This document shows, in pieces, positions 41,822 through 49,318 of a DNA stretch of 64,000 nt. The position numbers were made by a program, and so were the translations under genes. Under the pieces are notes generated by a model that searched no databases, was not told the origin of the DNA, and saw nothing but the letters and a program-made list of their open reading frames with translations. This stretch comes from Flagellimonas meishanensis (GTDB lineage Bacteria; Bacteroidota; Bacteroidia; Flavobacteriales; Flavobacteriaceae). The DNA lies in NCBI RefSeq assembly GCF_019880545.1, contig NZ_JAINVW010000001.1, forward strand, positions 1 to 64,000, written 5' to 3'. Each line of letters begins with the position of its first letter. Positions within the stretch are counted from its first letter, which is position 1.

Positions 41822-41957
41822 ACTAATGCCAACAATGGCTATAAGTAATTACTTGTTCTCACCTACCTCTGAAAATACTCCCAGATTTTCAGTTTAGTGT
41901 GTACTTGCTAAGTTAAGTGCAAACCCACGCAACTACTCATAGCCGAGACCGTTGTGT
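41822..41957 (+). repeat. attC-like inverted repeat, site 2
   Basis: TGCCAAC (41827-41833) follows the stop codon by a few bases, and CCGTTGTG (41949-41956) lies just before the next gene. GGCTATAAGTAATTAC pairs with the complement of GCAACTACTCATAGCC. The outer ends match site 1 closely, while the 70-80 base centre is unrelated and longer. Conserved ends with variable centres are the hallmark of integron attC sites. Confidence 0.62.
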
Positions 41958-41970
41958 CCAATTCAAATAA

Positions 41971-42813
41971 ATGAGAAAATTACCCTCTAAATTATACCAC
42001 TATTGTTCTGTTAAGAGTTTATTTAACATTCTTAACTCTAAGTCAATTTGGTTATCCAATAGTAACCAAATGAATGATGCGGAGGAATCGACTTGGATTG
42101 AACAGTATTTTGATTTAATCAAGGTAGTATTCAAAGAAAGAAAATATAAAAAATATTTAGAAGATGCCTTTAATACTTACGAGTGGAATAGGCTTAACCC
42201 TTTCATTTTCTGTCTCTCTGAAAAACGAGATTCATTGAGCCAATGGAGGGCATATTCAGCTGACGGAAAAGGTGTATGCATAGGATTTTCAACCAAAGCT
42301 CTTAAAATTAAGAAAGATTCGCCTTGGCCAAATATAAATGCCAACCACACAATTGGTCTTCTGCCCATAGAATATAGCGTGAGAAATCAGAAAAGAAAAG
42401 TTGAACAAGAAGCGATAGATTTCAAAAAAATATATGATGACCGACAAGAAGAACTATGGAAAGTATCAAGTGCTTTTCTTGGTATGTCATTGTCATCTTT
42501 AGCTCTAACTTTTAAAAATCCTACTTTTTCAGAGGAAAGGGAATGGAGAATAATTCATACACCTACGGAAAGTGGATATGAAGAGGAGTCAGAAACTGAA
42601 AAGAGAATGTCTGAGTTAAGATTCCGAGTTTCAAATGATAACATAATTACCTATCATCAATATGATTTGAGTAAATTATTTGACTCTAAGTTAATACCCG
42701 AAATAGTTTTAGGACCAAAATCAAAAATAGATATTCGAGAATTAGAGCAATTTTTACAATCAAAAAGCTTAAGTAAGACCAAAATTCTATTGTCCGAGTC
42801 GACTTATAGATAA
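41971..42813 (+). CDS. DUF2971-family protein
   Basis: The 280-residue cytoplasmic protein begins LPSKLYHYCSVKSLFNILNS and KSIWLSNSNQMNDAEESTWI, then FCLSEKRDSLSQWRAYSADG and KGVCIGFSTKAL, the diagnostic order of the DUF2971 family. EEREWRIIHTPTESGYEEES and PEIVLGPKSKIDI complete the fold. DUF2971 proteins are widely scattered and often found on mobile elements or in defence-rich islands; their activity is not established. It lies directly after attC-like site 2 and shares the AT-rich composition of its two upstream neighbours. Confidence 0.85.
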   Translation: MRKLPSKLYHYCSVKSLFNILNSKSIWLSNSNQMNDAEESTWIEQYFDLIKVVFKERKYKKYLEDAFNTYEWNRLNPFIFCLSEKRDSLSQWRAYSADGKGVCIGFSTKALKIKKDSPWPNINANHTIGLLPIEYSVRNQKRKVEQEAIDFKKIYDDRQEELWKVSSAFLGMSLSSLALTFKNPTFSEEREWRIIHTPTESGYEEESETEKRMSELRFRVSNDNIITYHQYDLSKLFDSKLIPEIVLGPKSKIDIRELEQFLQSKSLSKTKILLSESTYR

Positions 42814-42828
42814 AAAACTACGCCCCCA

Positions 42829-42850
42829 CCCGCCAGAATCCTTCTGGTGG
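42829..42850. other. hairpin between DUF2971 and hemL genes
   Basis: CCGCCAGAA and TTCTGGTGG form a 9-base stem with one G-T pair and a short loop. On the minus strand a T-rich stretch follows after some 12 bases, so it may help end hemL. It does not resemble the two attC-like sites. Confidence 0.35.
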
Positions 42851-42871
42851 CAATAACAATTCCCCGGGCAT

Positions 42872-44161
42872 CTAATTACGCCATTGAAATATAGTTTTCA
42901 CCGCCTCAATCGTCCTGTCCAAATCCGCATAGCTTAAGGCATCATTCAAAAAGTAGCTTTCAAAAGCGGAGGGTGGTAAATACACCCCGTTTTCCAACAT
43001 CCCGTGGAAGTATTTTTTAAAGGTATCGTTATTGCCTTTGGCCGAGGAGGCAAAATCCACCACAGGTTCCTCTGTAAAATGCACCGAGATCATACTGCCA
43101 AAGCGGTTGATCTGGTGGGTCACCCCTTTTTCGGTCAACACTTGGGCAATGCCTTTATGCAGGTATTCCGTTTTTTCGGCCAAGCTGGTAAATACCTCAG
43201 GTCGGTTGTTAAGTTCGGTCAGCATAGCCAGTCCAGCACTCATGGCCAAAGGGTTGCCACTTAAGGTCCCCGCTTGGTATACGGGCCCCTCTGGGGCCAA
43301 ATGCGCCATAATTTCGGCTTTGGCGGCAAAAGCGCCCACGGGCAGTCCGCCCCCAATCACTTTGCCAAACATCACCATATCGGCATCAATGCCCAAGGCT
43401 TCCTGCGCACCACCCTTGCCCAATCGAAATCCGGTCATCACCTCGTCAAAAAGCAGCAAAATGCCTTCTTGGGTGCAAAGTTTCCGCAAACCGTGGATAA
43501 ATTCATCGGTAGGGATGATACAACCCATATTTCCGGCCACGGGTTCCAAAATTAGGGCGGCGATTTCCCCTTTGTTGGCTTCCACCAAGGTTTTTACGCT
43601 CTCCAAATCGTTATAATTGGCCAAGAGGGTGTCCTTGGCCGTGCCTTGGGTCACCCCGGGACTGTTGGGACTGCCAAAGGTCACCGCACCACTCCCCGCT
43701 TGGATCAAAAACGCATCCGCATGGCCGTGGTAGCAGCCCGCAAACTTGATGATCTTGTCCTTGCCCGTGTACCCGCGCGCGAGGCGCACCGCACTCATAC
43801 AGGCTTCGGTACCGCTGTTTACAAAGCGTATTTTGTCAATATTCGGCACCATGGAAACGGCCAACTTCGCCAATTCGGTCTCAATTTCGGTCGGCATACC
43901 AAAGGAAGTGCCCTTTTTGGCCTTTTCCACCACGGCATTGATCACGGGTTCGTAGGCATGACCGAGAATCAGCGGTCCCCAAGAAGCGATATAGTCGATG
44001 AGTTGGTTGCCGTCCACATCGTAGAGGTAGGCTCCTTTGGCCTCCTTTACAAAAATGGGGTCGCCCCCCACCGCCTTGAACGCACGTACCGGCGAATTGA
44101 CCCCTCCGGGGATGTATTTTTTGGCTTCAGCGAACAAGGCGCTGCTTCGTTGGTAGATCAT
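42872..44161 (-). CDS. hemL: glutamate-1-semialdehyde 2,1-aminomutase
   Basis: HemL converts glutamate-1-semialdehyde to 5-aminolevulinate, the tetrapyrrole precursor, using PLP. The 429-residue protein starts [20 protein letters not shown] and contains [20 protein letters not shown] and [35 protein letters not shown] precedes [15 protein letters not shown], where the Schiff-base Lys lies. The length is standard. It is preceded upstream by three 90-base hairpin repeats. Confidence 0.95.
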   Translation of the reverse strand: MIYQRSSALFAEAKKYIPGGVNSPVRAFKAVGGDPIFVKEAKGAYLYDVDGNQLIDYIASWGPLILGHAYEPVINAVVEKAKKGTSFGMPTEIETELAKLAVSMVPNIDKIRFVNSGTEACMSAVRLARGYTGKDKIIKFAGCYHGHADAFLIQAGSGAVTFGSPNSPGVTQGTAKDTLLANYNDLESVKTLVEANKGEIAALILEPVAGNMGCIIPTDEFIHGLRKLCTQEGILLLFDEVMTGFRLGKGGAQEALGIDADMVMFGKVIGGGLPVGAFAAKAEIMAHLAPEGPVYQAGTLSGNPLAMSAGLAMLTELNNRPEVFTSLAEKTEYLHKGIAQVLTEKGVTHQINRFGSMISVHFTEEPVVDFASSAKGNNDTFKKYFHGMLENGVYLPPSAFESYFLNDALSYADLDRTIEAVKTIFQWRN

Positions 44162-44180
44162 ATGGTATTTGTATTCAATT

Positions 44181-44425
44181 TGTCATTCCGCACTTGATGC
44201 GGAATCCACGGTGCGATGCTGGATTCCTGCTTTCGCAGGAATGACATTTCATTCCAATTCATTTTCAATTTGTCATTCCGCACCTGATGCGGAATCCACG
44301 GTATGATGCTGGATTCCTGCTTTCGCAGGAATGACACTTTATTCCAATTCATTTTCAATTTGTCATTCCGCACTTGATGTGGAATCCACGGTACGATGAT
44401 GGATTCCTGCTTTCGCAGGAATGAC
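44181..44425. repeat. three tandem 90-bp hairpin repeats
   Basis: Copies start at 44181, 44271 and 44361. Each has TGTCATTCCGCAC...TGATG-GGAATCC and GGATTCCTGCTTTCGCAGGA plus ATGACA, so that TGTCATTCC pairs with GGAATGACA at the ends of about 65 bases. An AT-rich 25-base spacer separates copies. Because 90 is a multiple of three the array creates a long spurious minus-strand frame. Similar hairpins are known as dispersed, non-coding repeats in many bacteria. Confidence 0.85.
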
Positions 44426-44428
44426 ATT

Positions 44429-45247
44429 TTACTTTGCTTTCTCCCTTCGGATGTTCAACTCCTGTCCAACGGAAATGGTGTTGCCGTCCAAATTGTTCAA
44501 CTGTTTCAATTCCTCCACCGAAACGGCATATTTTCTGGATAGGGCATAGAGCGTATCCCCTTTGGCCACCACATGGGTAAACACTTCATATTCCTTGGGT
44601 TGGCGCACCACCTCAACGCCACCTCCACGCACTACATCCTCATCGTAGCGGTCCAATCCATAGCGCTCGATAATGGATATGAGTTTTTCTGGGTATCGGC
44701 GGTCCGTTGCGTAGCCGGCCTGCCGCAAGCCGTGGGCCCATTTTTTGTAATCGTCCCGTCGGTAGTTGAACAAAAAGGCATAGCGTGACCGGGTGGACAG
44801 GAAAACACTGTGATCGCGGAAGGAATACATGGGGTGGTTGTACTTTCGGAAGCACTCTCCCTTTTCGTCATCATCGTGGTAGGCATATTCGCCCTCCCAT
44901 CCGGTATGGCATTTGATGCCAAAGTGGTTGTTGGTCTTCAAGGTGAGCTCGCCACGGCCCGAACCGCTTTCCAAAATACCCTGGGCTAAGGTAATGCTCG
45001 CTGGGATTCCGTAGGCCCGCATCTCTTGCTGGGCAATTTCGGCAAAGGTTTCGATATATTCCTCCGTACTGGCAATCGGAAATTTTACAAACCGTTCCGA
45101 GTCTTTCGGTTGCGTGGCGGTTTCATTGGTCGAGTTGTCGCTGTGGGTCCTGTCCACCTCATTTGTCCGCTGGTTGACGGTCCTTTTCTTTGAGCCGCAG
45201 CCCGTTAACAGCAACGCCACTATAATTGCAAATCCTAATTGCTTCAT
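44429..45247 (-). CDS. glucosaminidase-domain lipoprotein with LysM
   Basis: The 272-residue lipoprotein (ALLLTGCGSKKR) cleaves or binds peptidoglycan at the cell envelope. The glucosaminidase domain starts about residue 60: ASITLAQGILESGSGRGELT holds the likely catalytic Glu, followed by NNHFGIKCHTGWEG and GLRQAGYATDRRYPEKLISI. A single LysM module ends the protein (VVAKGDTLYALSRKYAVSVE...LNNLDGNTISVGQELNI). Its start overlaps the stop codon of the ACC-deaminase-like gene by four bases, so the pair is cotranscribed. Confidence 0.9.
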   Translation of the reverse strand: MKQLGFAIIVALLLTGCGSKKRTVNQRTNEVDRTHSDNSTNETATQPKDSERFVKFPIASTEEYIETFAEIAQQEMRAYGIPASITLAQGILESGSGRGELTLKTNNHFGIKCHTGWEGEYAYHDDDEKGECFRKYNHPMYSFRDHSVFLSTRSRYAFLFNYRRDDYKKWAHGLRQAGYATDRRYPEKLISIIERYGLDRYDEDVVRGGGVEVVRQPKEYEVFTHVVAKGDTLYALSRKYAVSVEELKQLNNLDGNTISVGQELNIRREKAK

Positions 45248-46152
45248 CCTATGTCCAATAACGGTAAGTTCTTCTTTTTAAATACCTGGTTCATGCCTGT
45301 TATCCCTTGCAATCCCCCGGTATGAATAGCCAAAATTTGGGTTCCTTTGGAAAAAAAATCCTGCTTTATGAGTTCAAAAATACCAAAAAGCAGCTTTCCT
45401 GTGTAGATGGGATCCAGTGGAATGCCTGTATTTTTTTTAAAGGTGTTGATGAAATGGACCAAATCGGCATCTATCTTGGCGTATCCCCCAAAATGAAAAT
45501 CGGTGATGGGTTGCCACGGTTTGCCGTTCGTCAGTTTTTGAATTGTTTCTTTCAAAAAATCCCCTTTCAAGGCCGAAAATCCCAACACTTGTTGATGGGG
45601 TTTGGCGCTATTGATGAGTCCCGCCACCGTGCCTCCCGTCCCCACACTGCAACAAATTACATCAAACTTTGCATCAGCTTCGGTCAAGATTTCTTCGCAG
45701 CCCTTCACGGCCAAGGTGTTGGTACCGCCTTCGGGCAATACATAAAAATTCCCGTAGTGCGCTTTCCATGCATTCAGGAAAGATGGTTCACTTTTTTTAC
45801 GATAGCGGCTTCGTGACACAAAATGTAACTGCATCCCATGTTTATGGGCCAAACTCAACGTCGGATTCGATGGCCAAGTATCTTCCAACTCTTCCCCACG
45901 AATGATTCCGACGGTCCGAAAGCCTTTTTCATGTCCTGCACAGGCCACGGCCGCAATATGGTTGGAAAACGCCCCACCAAAGGTGAGCAAGGTGGTGCGC
46001 CCCATTTTTTGGGCCTCAAGAAGGTTGTACGCAAGTTTTCGGTATTTGTTCCCAGAAATCAACGGATGGATGGTATCCTCCCTTTTGATGCACAGGGTCA
46101 CACCCTTGTCTTGCAGCAAGGCTACATCCACATATTGGTTCGGAATGTTCAA
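45244..46152 (-). CDS. ACC deaminase / D-cysteine desulfhydrase-like PLP enzyme
   Basis: The 302-residue enzyme is of the tryptophan-synthase-beta PLP fold. HPLISGNKYRKLAYNL holds the Schiff-base Lys, LTFGGAFSNHIAAVA the conserved Ser-Asn-His, and CCSVGTGGTVAGLI the phosphate loop. These suit 1-aminocyclopropane-1-carboxylate deaminase/D-cysteine desulfhydrase relatives; which reaction it performs is not decided by the motifs seen. No ATG is available near the N-terminus: the frame opens with TTG at 46152, or GTG at 46131. It is coupled to the glucosaminidase gene. Confidence 0.87.
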   Translation of the reverse strand: MNIPNQYVDVALLQDKGVTLCIKREDTIHPLISGNKYRKLAYNLLEAQKMGRTTLLTFGGAFSNHIAAVACAGHEKGFRTVGIIRGEELEDTWPSNPTLSLAHKHGMQLHFVSRSRYRKKSEPSFLNAWKAHYGNFYVLPEGGTNTLAVKGCEEILTEADAKFDVICCSVGTGGTVAGLINSAKPHQQVLGFSALKGDFLKETIQKLTNGKPWQPITDFHFGGYAKIDADLVHFINTFKKNTGIPLDPIYTGKLLFGIFELIKQDFFSKGTQILAIHTGGLQGITGMNQVFKKKNLPLLDIG

Positions 46153-46161
46153 AGTATTGGC

Positions 46162-46491
46162 TTATCGCGTCAAATAGTCCAAAAACCCAAAGGTTTTTCG
46201 CTGCGAAAGATACACCATATCCCTTTCATGGGCATAGGCCTCGCGTTCAAAACTGATGTTCTGGTAGGCACGGTAGCTGTCCAAATAGAGTAGGGTCCTA
46301 AACAGCCATTCCAAAATATACCATATATAAAAAGGTACGATCAGCAATTCCCGCTGTTGTTTTAGGTGGATGCGCTCATGGTTGATCAGCACCTCATCCG
46401 TCTTCAGGGAATCTTCCTTAAGAATGATAAAGGGCCACAAAGACAGGCCAACGTAGTTTTTGTAGAAAAAGTGTTTAAAGACTAAAATCAC
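46162..46491 (-). CDS. small HExxH membrane protein, possible zinc peptidase
   Basis: The 109-residue product (GTG start at 46491) has HERIH at residues 38-42, preceded by LINHERIHLKQQREL, and later FEREAYAHER (about 81-90), which could supply a third zinc ligand. A membrane segment (LIVPFYIWYILEWLF) lies between. The pattern recalls the M56/BlaR1 peptidase core in miniature. It ends ten bases before the ACC-deaminase-like gene. Whether it is a working peptidase or a remnant of a larger M56 protein is open. Confidence 0.65.
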   Translation of the reverse strand: MILVFKHFFYKNYVGLSLWPFIILKEDSLKTDEVLINHERIHLKQQRELLIVPFYIWYILEWLFRTLLYLDSYRAYQNISFEREAYAHERDMVYLSQRKTFGFLDYLTR

Positions 46492-46662
46492 TCAGGCTAG
46501 CTAATTTTGATTCTAATATAACAGGAATTGAAACAGAAAATTGGGTGCTTTCGATAATAATAATGACATATTCGGTGAACAACCCATTCCATGGATAATT
46601 ATAAAAAAGTGGGGGGATTACCAGAATAGCTTAACTTTAATGGACGAATAGGGTTCGTATAG

Positions 46663-46824
46663 ATGAAAGAACAGATTCCCCTGGAAGCGGGTGATTTTTA
46701 TTTTTCCGAGGAGGGATATCGGGTATTCACAGCGCAGTATCTGCTCAAAAGGGGATATTGCTGTGAAAGCGGCTGTAGGCATTGCCCCTATGGTTTTGAC
46801 ATAAAGACAAGCACTACAAAATAG
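46663..46824 (+). CDS. DUF5522-family small cysteine-rich protein
   Basis: A 53-codon gene runs from ATG 46663 to TAG 46822-46824. It contains YLLKRGYCCESGCRHCPYGF, a four-cysteine cluster typical of DUF5522 proteins, plus an N-terminal FYFSEEGYRVFTA. The cysteines could bind zinc or an iron-sulfur cluster. A TAnnTTTA string about 20 bases upstream may be its promoter. Confidence 0.8.
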   Translation: MKEQIPLEAGDFYFSEEGYRVFTAQYLLKRGYCCESGCRHCPYGFDIKTSTTK

Positions 46825-46887
46825 ACCTTCTTCGGCATAATATTTGTGGTTGAATCAGGGTTACCTCAACACATAAAAAAAAGAACT

Positions 46888-47463
46888 ATGAAAAACGTAA
46901 AACTATTCTCCCTGTCCGTTTTGGCCATTGCCTTTTTGGCTTCGTGTGCCTCGGTCCGTGTAATCTCCGATTATGACCAGAAAGCGGATTTCAACGCTTA
47001 CAAGAGCTATGCCTTTTACAAAACGGGCATTGACAAGGCAGAAATATCCGATTTGGACAAAAAACGGATTCTAAGGGCCATCGATAATGAACTGAACACC
47101 AGAGGTTTTGTAAAATCGGAGCAACCTGATGTACTGATAAGCATTTTCACCAAGGAACGCGAGCGTGTTGACGTATACAACAACAACTTCGGATGGGGTT
47201 GGGGCTGGGGAGGCTTCTACAACCCGTGGGTTTGGGGTCCAGGCTGGGGCTGGGGTTGGGGTCCCGATGTAAGCACACGCACCGAGGGCTCACTTTATAT
47301 TGATGTGATCGATGCCAAAACCAAGGAGTTGGTATGGCAGGGACGTGGTGTGGGCACCTTGAACAATACCAGCAATATTGAAAGGAAGGAACAGCGCATT
47401 CGGGAGTTTGTATCCCAAATATTGAAGGACTACCCTCCGAACACCGCAGTAGCCGTAAACTAA
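46888..47463 (+). CDS. DUF4136 lipoprotein with Gly/Trp-rich insertion
   Basis: The 191-residue lipoprotein starts at ATG 46888 where the signal peptide begins (AFLASCASVRV, acylated Cys18). The DUF4136 domain includes VRVISDYDQKADFNAYKSYA, ILRAIDNELNTRGFVKSEQP and SLYIDVIDAKTKELVWQGRG. Between these blocks lies a low-complexity stretch of about 25 residues made almost only of Gly, Trp, Asn, Phe and Pro (such as FGWGWGWGGFYNPW). DUF4136 lipoproteins are abundant in the envelope but of unknown function. A terminator follows closely. Confidence 0.85.
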   Translation: MKNVKLFSLSVLAIAFLASCASVRVISDYDQKADFNAYKSYAFYKTGIDKAEISDLDKKRILRAIDNELNTRGFVKSEQPDVLISIFTKERERVDVYNNNFGWGWGWGGFYNPWVWGPGWGWGWGPDVSTRTEGSLYIDVIDAKTKELVWQGRGVGTLNNTSNIERKEQRIREFVSQILKDYPPNTAVAVN

Positions 47464-47472
47464 AAAATAACG

Positions 47473-47494
47473 ACCGCCCTTTGGGCGGTTTTTT
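47473..47494 (+). terminator. terminator of the DUF4136 gene
   Basis: ACCGCCC, TTT, GGGCGGT is followed by TTTTT. It separates the lipoprotein gene from phenylalanine hydroxylase. Confidence 0.85.
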
Positions 47495-47566
47495 GTTCGC
47501 CATATCCAATGTGCCATAGAAATGCGCAAACGGTTTCGTACCTTTATGCAACCAAAAAAAGGTATA

Positions 47567-49318
47567 ATGAAGTACGAGTCGAATCCCATTTTGGACAAAC
47601 TGCCCAAGCATTTAAAGCAATATATCAAACCACAGAACTACGATGCGTATTCCGCCATTGACCAAGCGGTGTGGCGTTATGTGATGCGAAAAAATGTGGA
47701 TTACCTTAGCCGGGTTGCCCATGAATCCTATGTGGAAGGGTTGAAAAAAACAGGGATTTCCATCGACCATATTCCCAATATGTATGGTATGAACCGTATT
47801 TTAAAGGAAATCGGTTGGGCCGCGGTAGCCGTGGATGGCTTTATCCCCCCATCAGCGTTTATGGAATTCCAGGCCTATAATGTGTTGGTCATTGCCTCGG
47901 ACATACGCCAGCTTGAAAATATTGAGTACACTCCGGCCCCGGACATCATCCATGAGGGTGCGGGCCATGCGCCCATCATTGCAAATCCAGAATATGCGGA
48001 GTATTTGAGGCGTTTTGGGGAAATAGGCAGTAAGGCCATTTCCAGTGCCAAGGATTATGAACTGTATGATGCGGTTCGCCACCTTTCCATAATCAAAGAA
48101 GCACACGGTACGCCCCTGGTGGAAATTGAAAAAGCTGAAAAGCATGTTGAGGAGCTTCAGAACAACATGGGCAAGCCCAGTGAGATGGCCCTGATTCGAA
48201 ATTTGCACTGGTGGACGGTTGAATACGGCCTTATCGGAACCGTGGATAATCCAAAAATCTATGGTGCGGGGTTGCTTTCCTCCATTGGCGAGAGCACTTG
48301 GTGCATGACGGACAAGGTGAAAAAGATTCCCTATTCCATAGAAGCGGCTCATACGGAATTTGACATTACCAAGCCGCAACCACAATTGTTCGTTACGCCA
48401 GATTTTGCCTTTTTGAGTCAGGTTTTGGAAGATTTTGCAAACACCATGGCCTTGCGGACCGGCGGACTGTCCGGAGTTAAAAAACTGATTGAATCGCAGG
48501 CCCTGGGCACCCTTGAATTGAGTACAGGAATCCAGATTTCGGGAGTTTTCAGCAATGTCATCGAACATGGAGGCAGACCCGTTTATATACAATCCGATGG
48601 ACCGACTGCATTGGCCTACAGGGAAAAAGAGCTTGTCGGGCACGGCACCCTGTCGCATTCCGACGGTTTTGGTATGCCCATTGGCAAACTGAAGGGGATC
48701 AACTTGGCCATTGAGGACATGGGCCCCAGAGATCTCAGGGCCTACAATATTTATGAATCAGAGCGTGTGTCGTTGGAGTTTGAAGGCGGTGTGAAAGTGG
48801 AAGGAAAAATTGTTACGGGCACTAGAAACCTTATGGGCAAGATTATCCTGATCACATTTGAGGATTGCACCGTTACCCATGATGGTAAGACCTTGTTTGA
48901 ACCCGACTGGGGACTTTACCACATGGCCGTGGGACAACAAGTGGTCTCTGCTTACAACGGCCCTGCTGACCTGCAAAGTTTTGATTTGATGACCCATCGG
49001 TTGACCGAAACTACCATAAAATCCAAGAAAAATACGGAAAGGCTGCAATTGGAAGCCTATTACAAACAAGTACGCGACTTTAGAGAGGGCAAGAACACCA
49101 CCATCTCTAGAAATAAAGTATTTCAGGAAATAAAGGTTAAGCATCCTGAAGACTGGTTGCTTTCCGTGGAGTTGTACGAACTGGCTAAAAAGGACGACAA
49201 CAAAGAATATCAAAAAGAGATTTTGGAACACCTGGAATCGGTAAAGTTGAACAATCCCAAAGTGGGGCATTTGATTGATGACGGTATTCAATTGGTGAAT
49301 GAAACTCTAGTGAGCTAA
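47567..49318 (+). CDS. phenylalanine 4-monooxygenase with long C-terminal extension
   Basis: The 583-residue enzyme hydroxylates phenylalanine to tyrosine with iron and a pterin. HEGAGH at 129-134 supplies two His ligands, and Glu219 in WWTVEYGL is the likely third. FIPPSAFMEFQAYNVLVIAS is also typical of the family. The ATG at 47567 is chosen because a -7-like TACCTTTA (47539-47546) lies between it and the earlier in-frame ATG at 47522. Bacterial enzymes are usually about 260-300 residues, so roughly 250 extra residues at the C-terminus are of unknown role. It converges on an M61-like peptidase gene. Confidence 0.9.
   Translation: MKYESNPILDKLPKHLKQYIKPQNYDAYSAIDQAVWRYVMRKNVDYLSRVAHESYVEGLKKTGISIDHIPNMYGMNRILKEIGWAAVAVDGFIPPSAFMEFQAYNVLVIASDIRQLENIEYTPAPDIIHEGAGHAPIIANPEYAEYLRRFGEIGSKAISSAKDYELYDAVRHLSIIKEAHGTPLVEIEKAEKHVEELQNNMGKPSEMALIRNLHWWTVEYGLIGTVDNPKIYGAGLLSSIGESTWCMTDKVKKIPYSIEAAHTEFDITKPQPQLFVTPDFAFLSQVLEDFANTMALRTGGLSGVKKLIESQALGTLELSTGIQISGVFSNVIEHGGRPVYIQSDGPTALAYREKELVGHGTLSHSDGFGMPIGKLKGINLAIEDMGPRDLRAYNIYESERVSLEFEGGVKVEGKIVTGTRNLMGKIILITFEDCTVTHDGKTLFEPDWGLYHMAVGQQVVSAYNGPADLQSFDLMTHRLTETTIKSKKNTERLQLEAYYKQVRDFREGKNTTISRNKVFQEIKVKHPEDWLLSVELYELAKKDDNKEYQKEILEHLESVKLNNPKVGHLIDDGIQLVNETLVS

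Noticed and set aside
42829-42850. Third attC-like site closing the cassette island
   Set aside because: It lacks both the TGCCAAC and CCGTTG ends and looks like a simple hairpin.
44181-44425. CRISPR array
   Set aside because: Only three units are present, the spacers are near-identical, and the repeat itself is a 65-base hairpin. No cas genes are seen.
44158-44427. 89-codon minus-strand reading frame over the hairpin repeats
   Set aside because: The frame exists because the repeat is 90 bases, a multiple of three. Its translation is the same 30 residues three times and is a known artefact of such hairpins.
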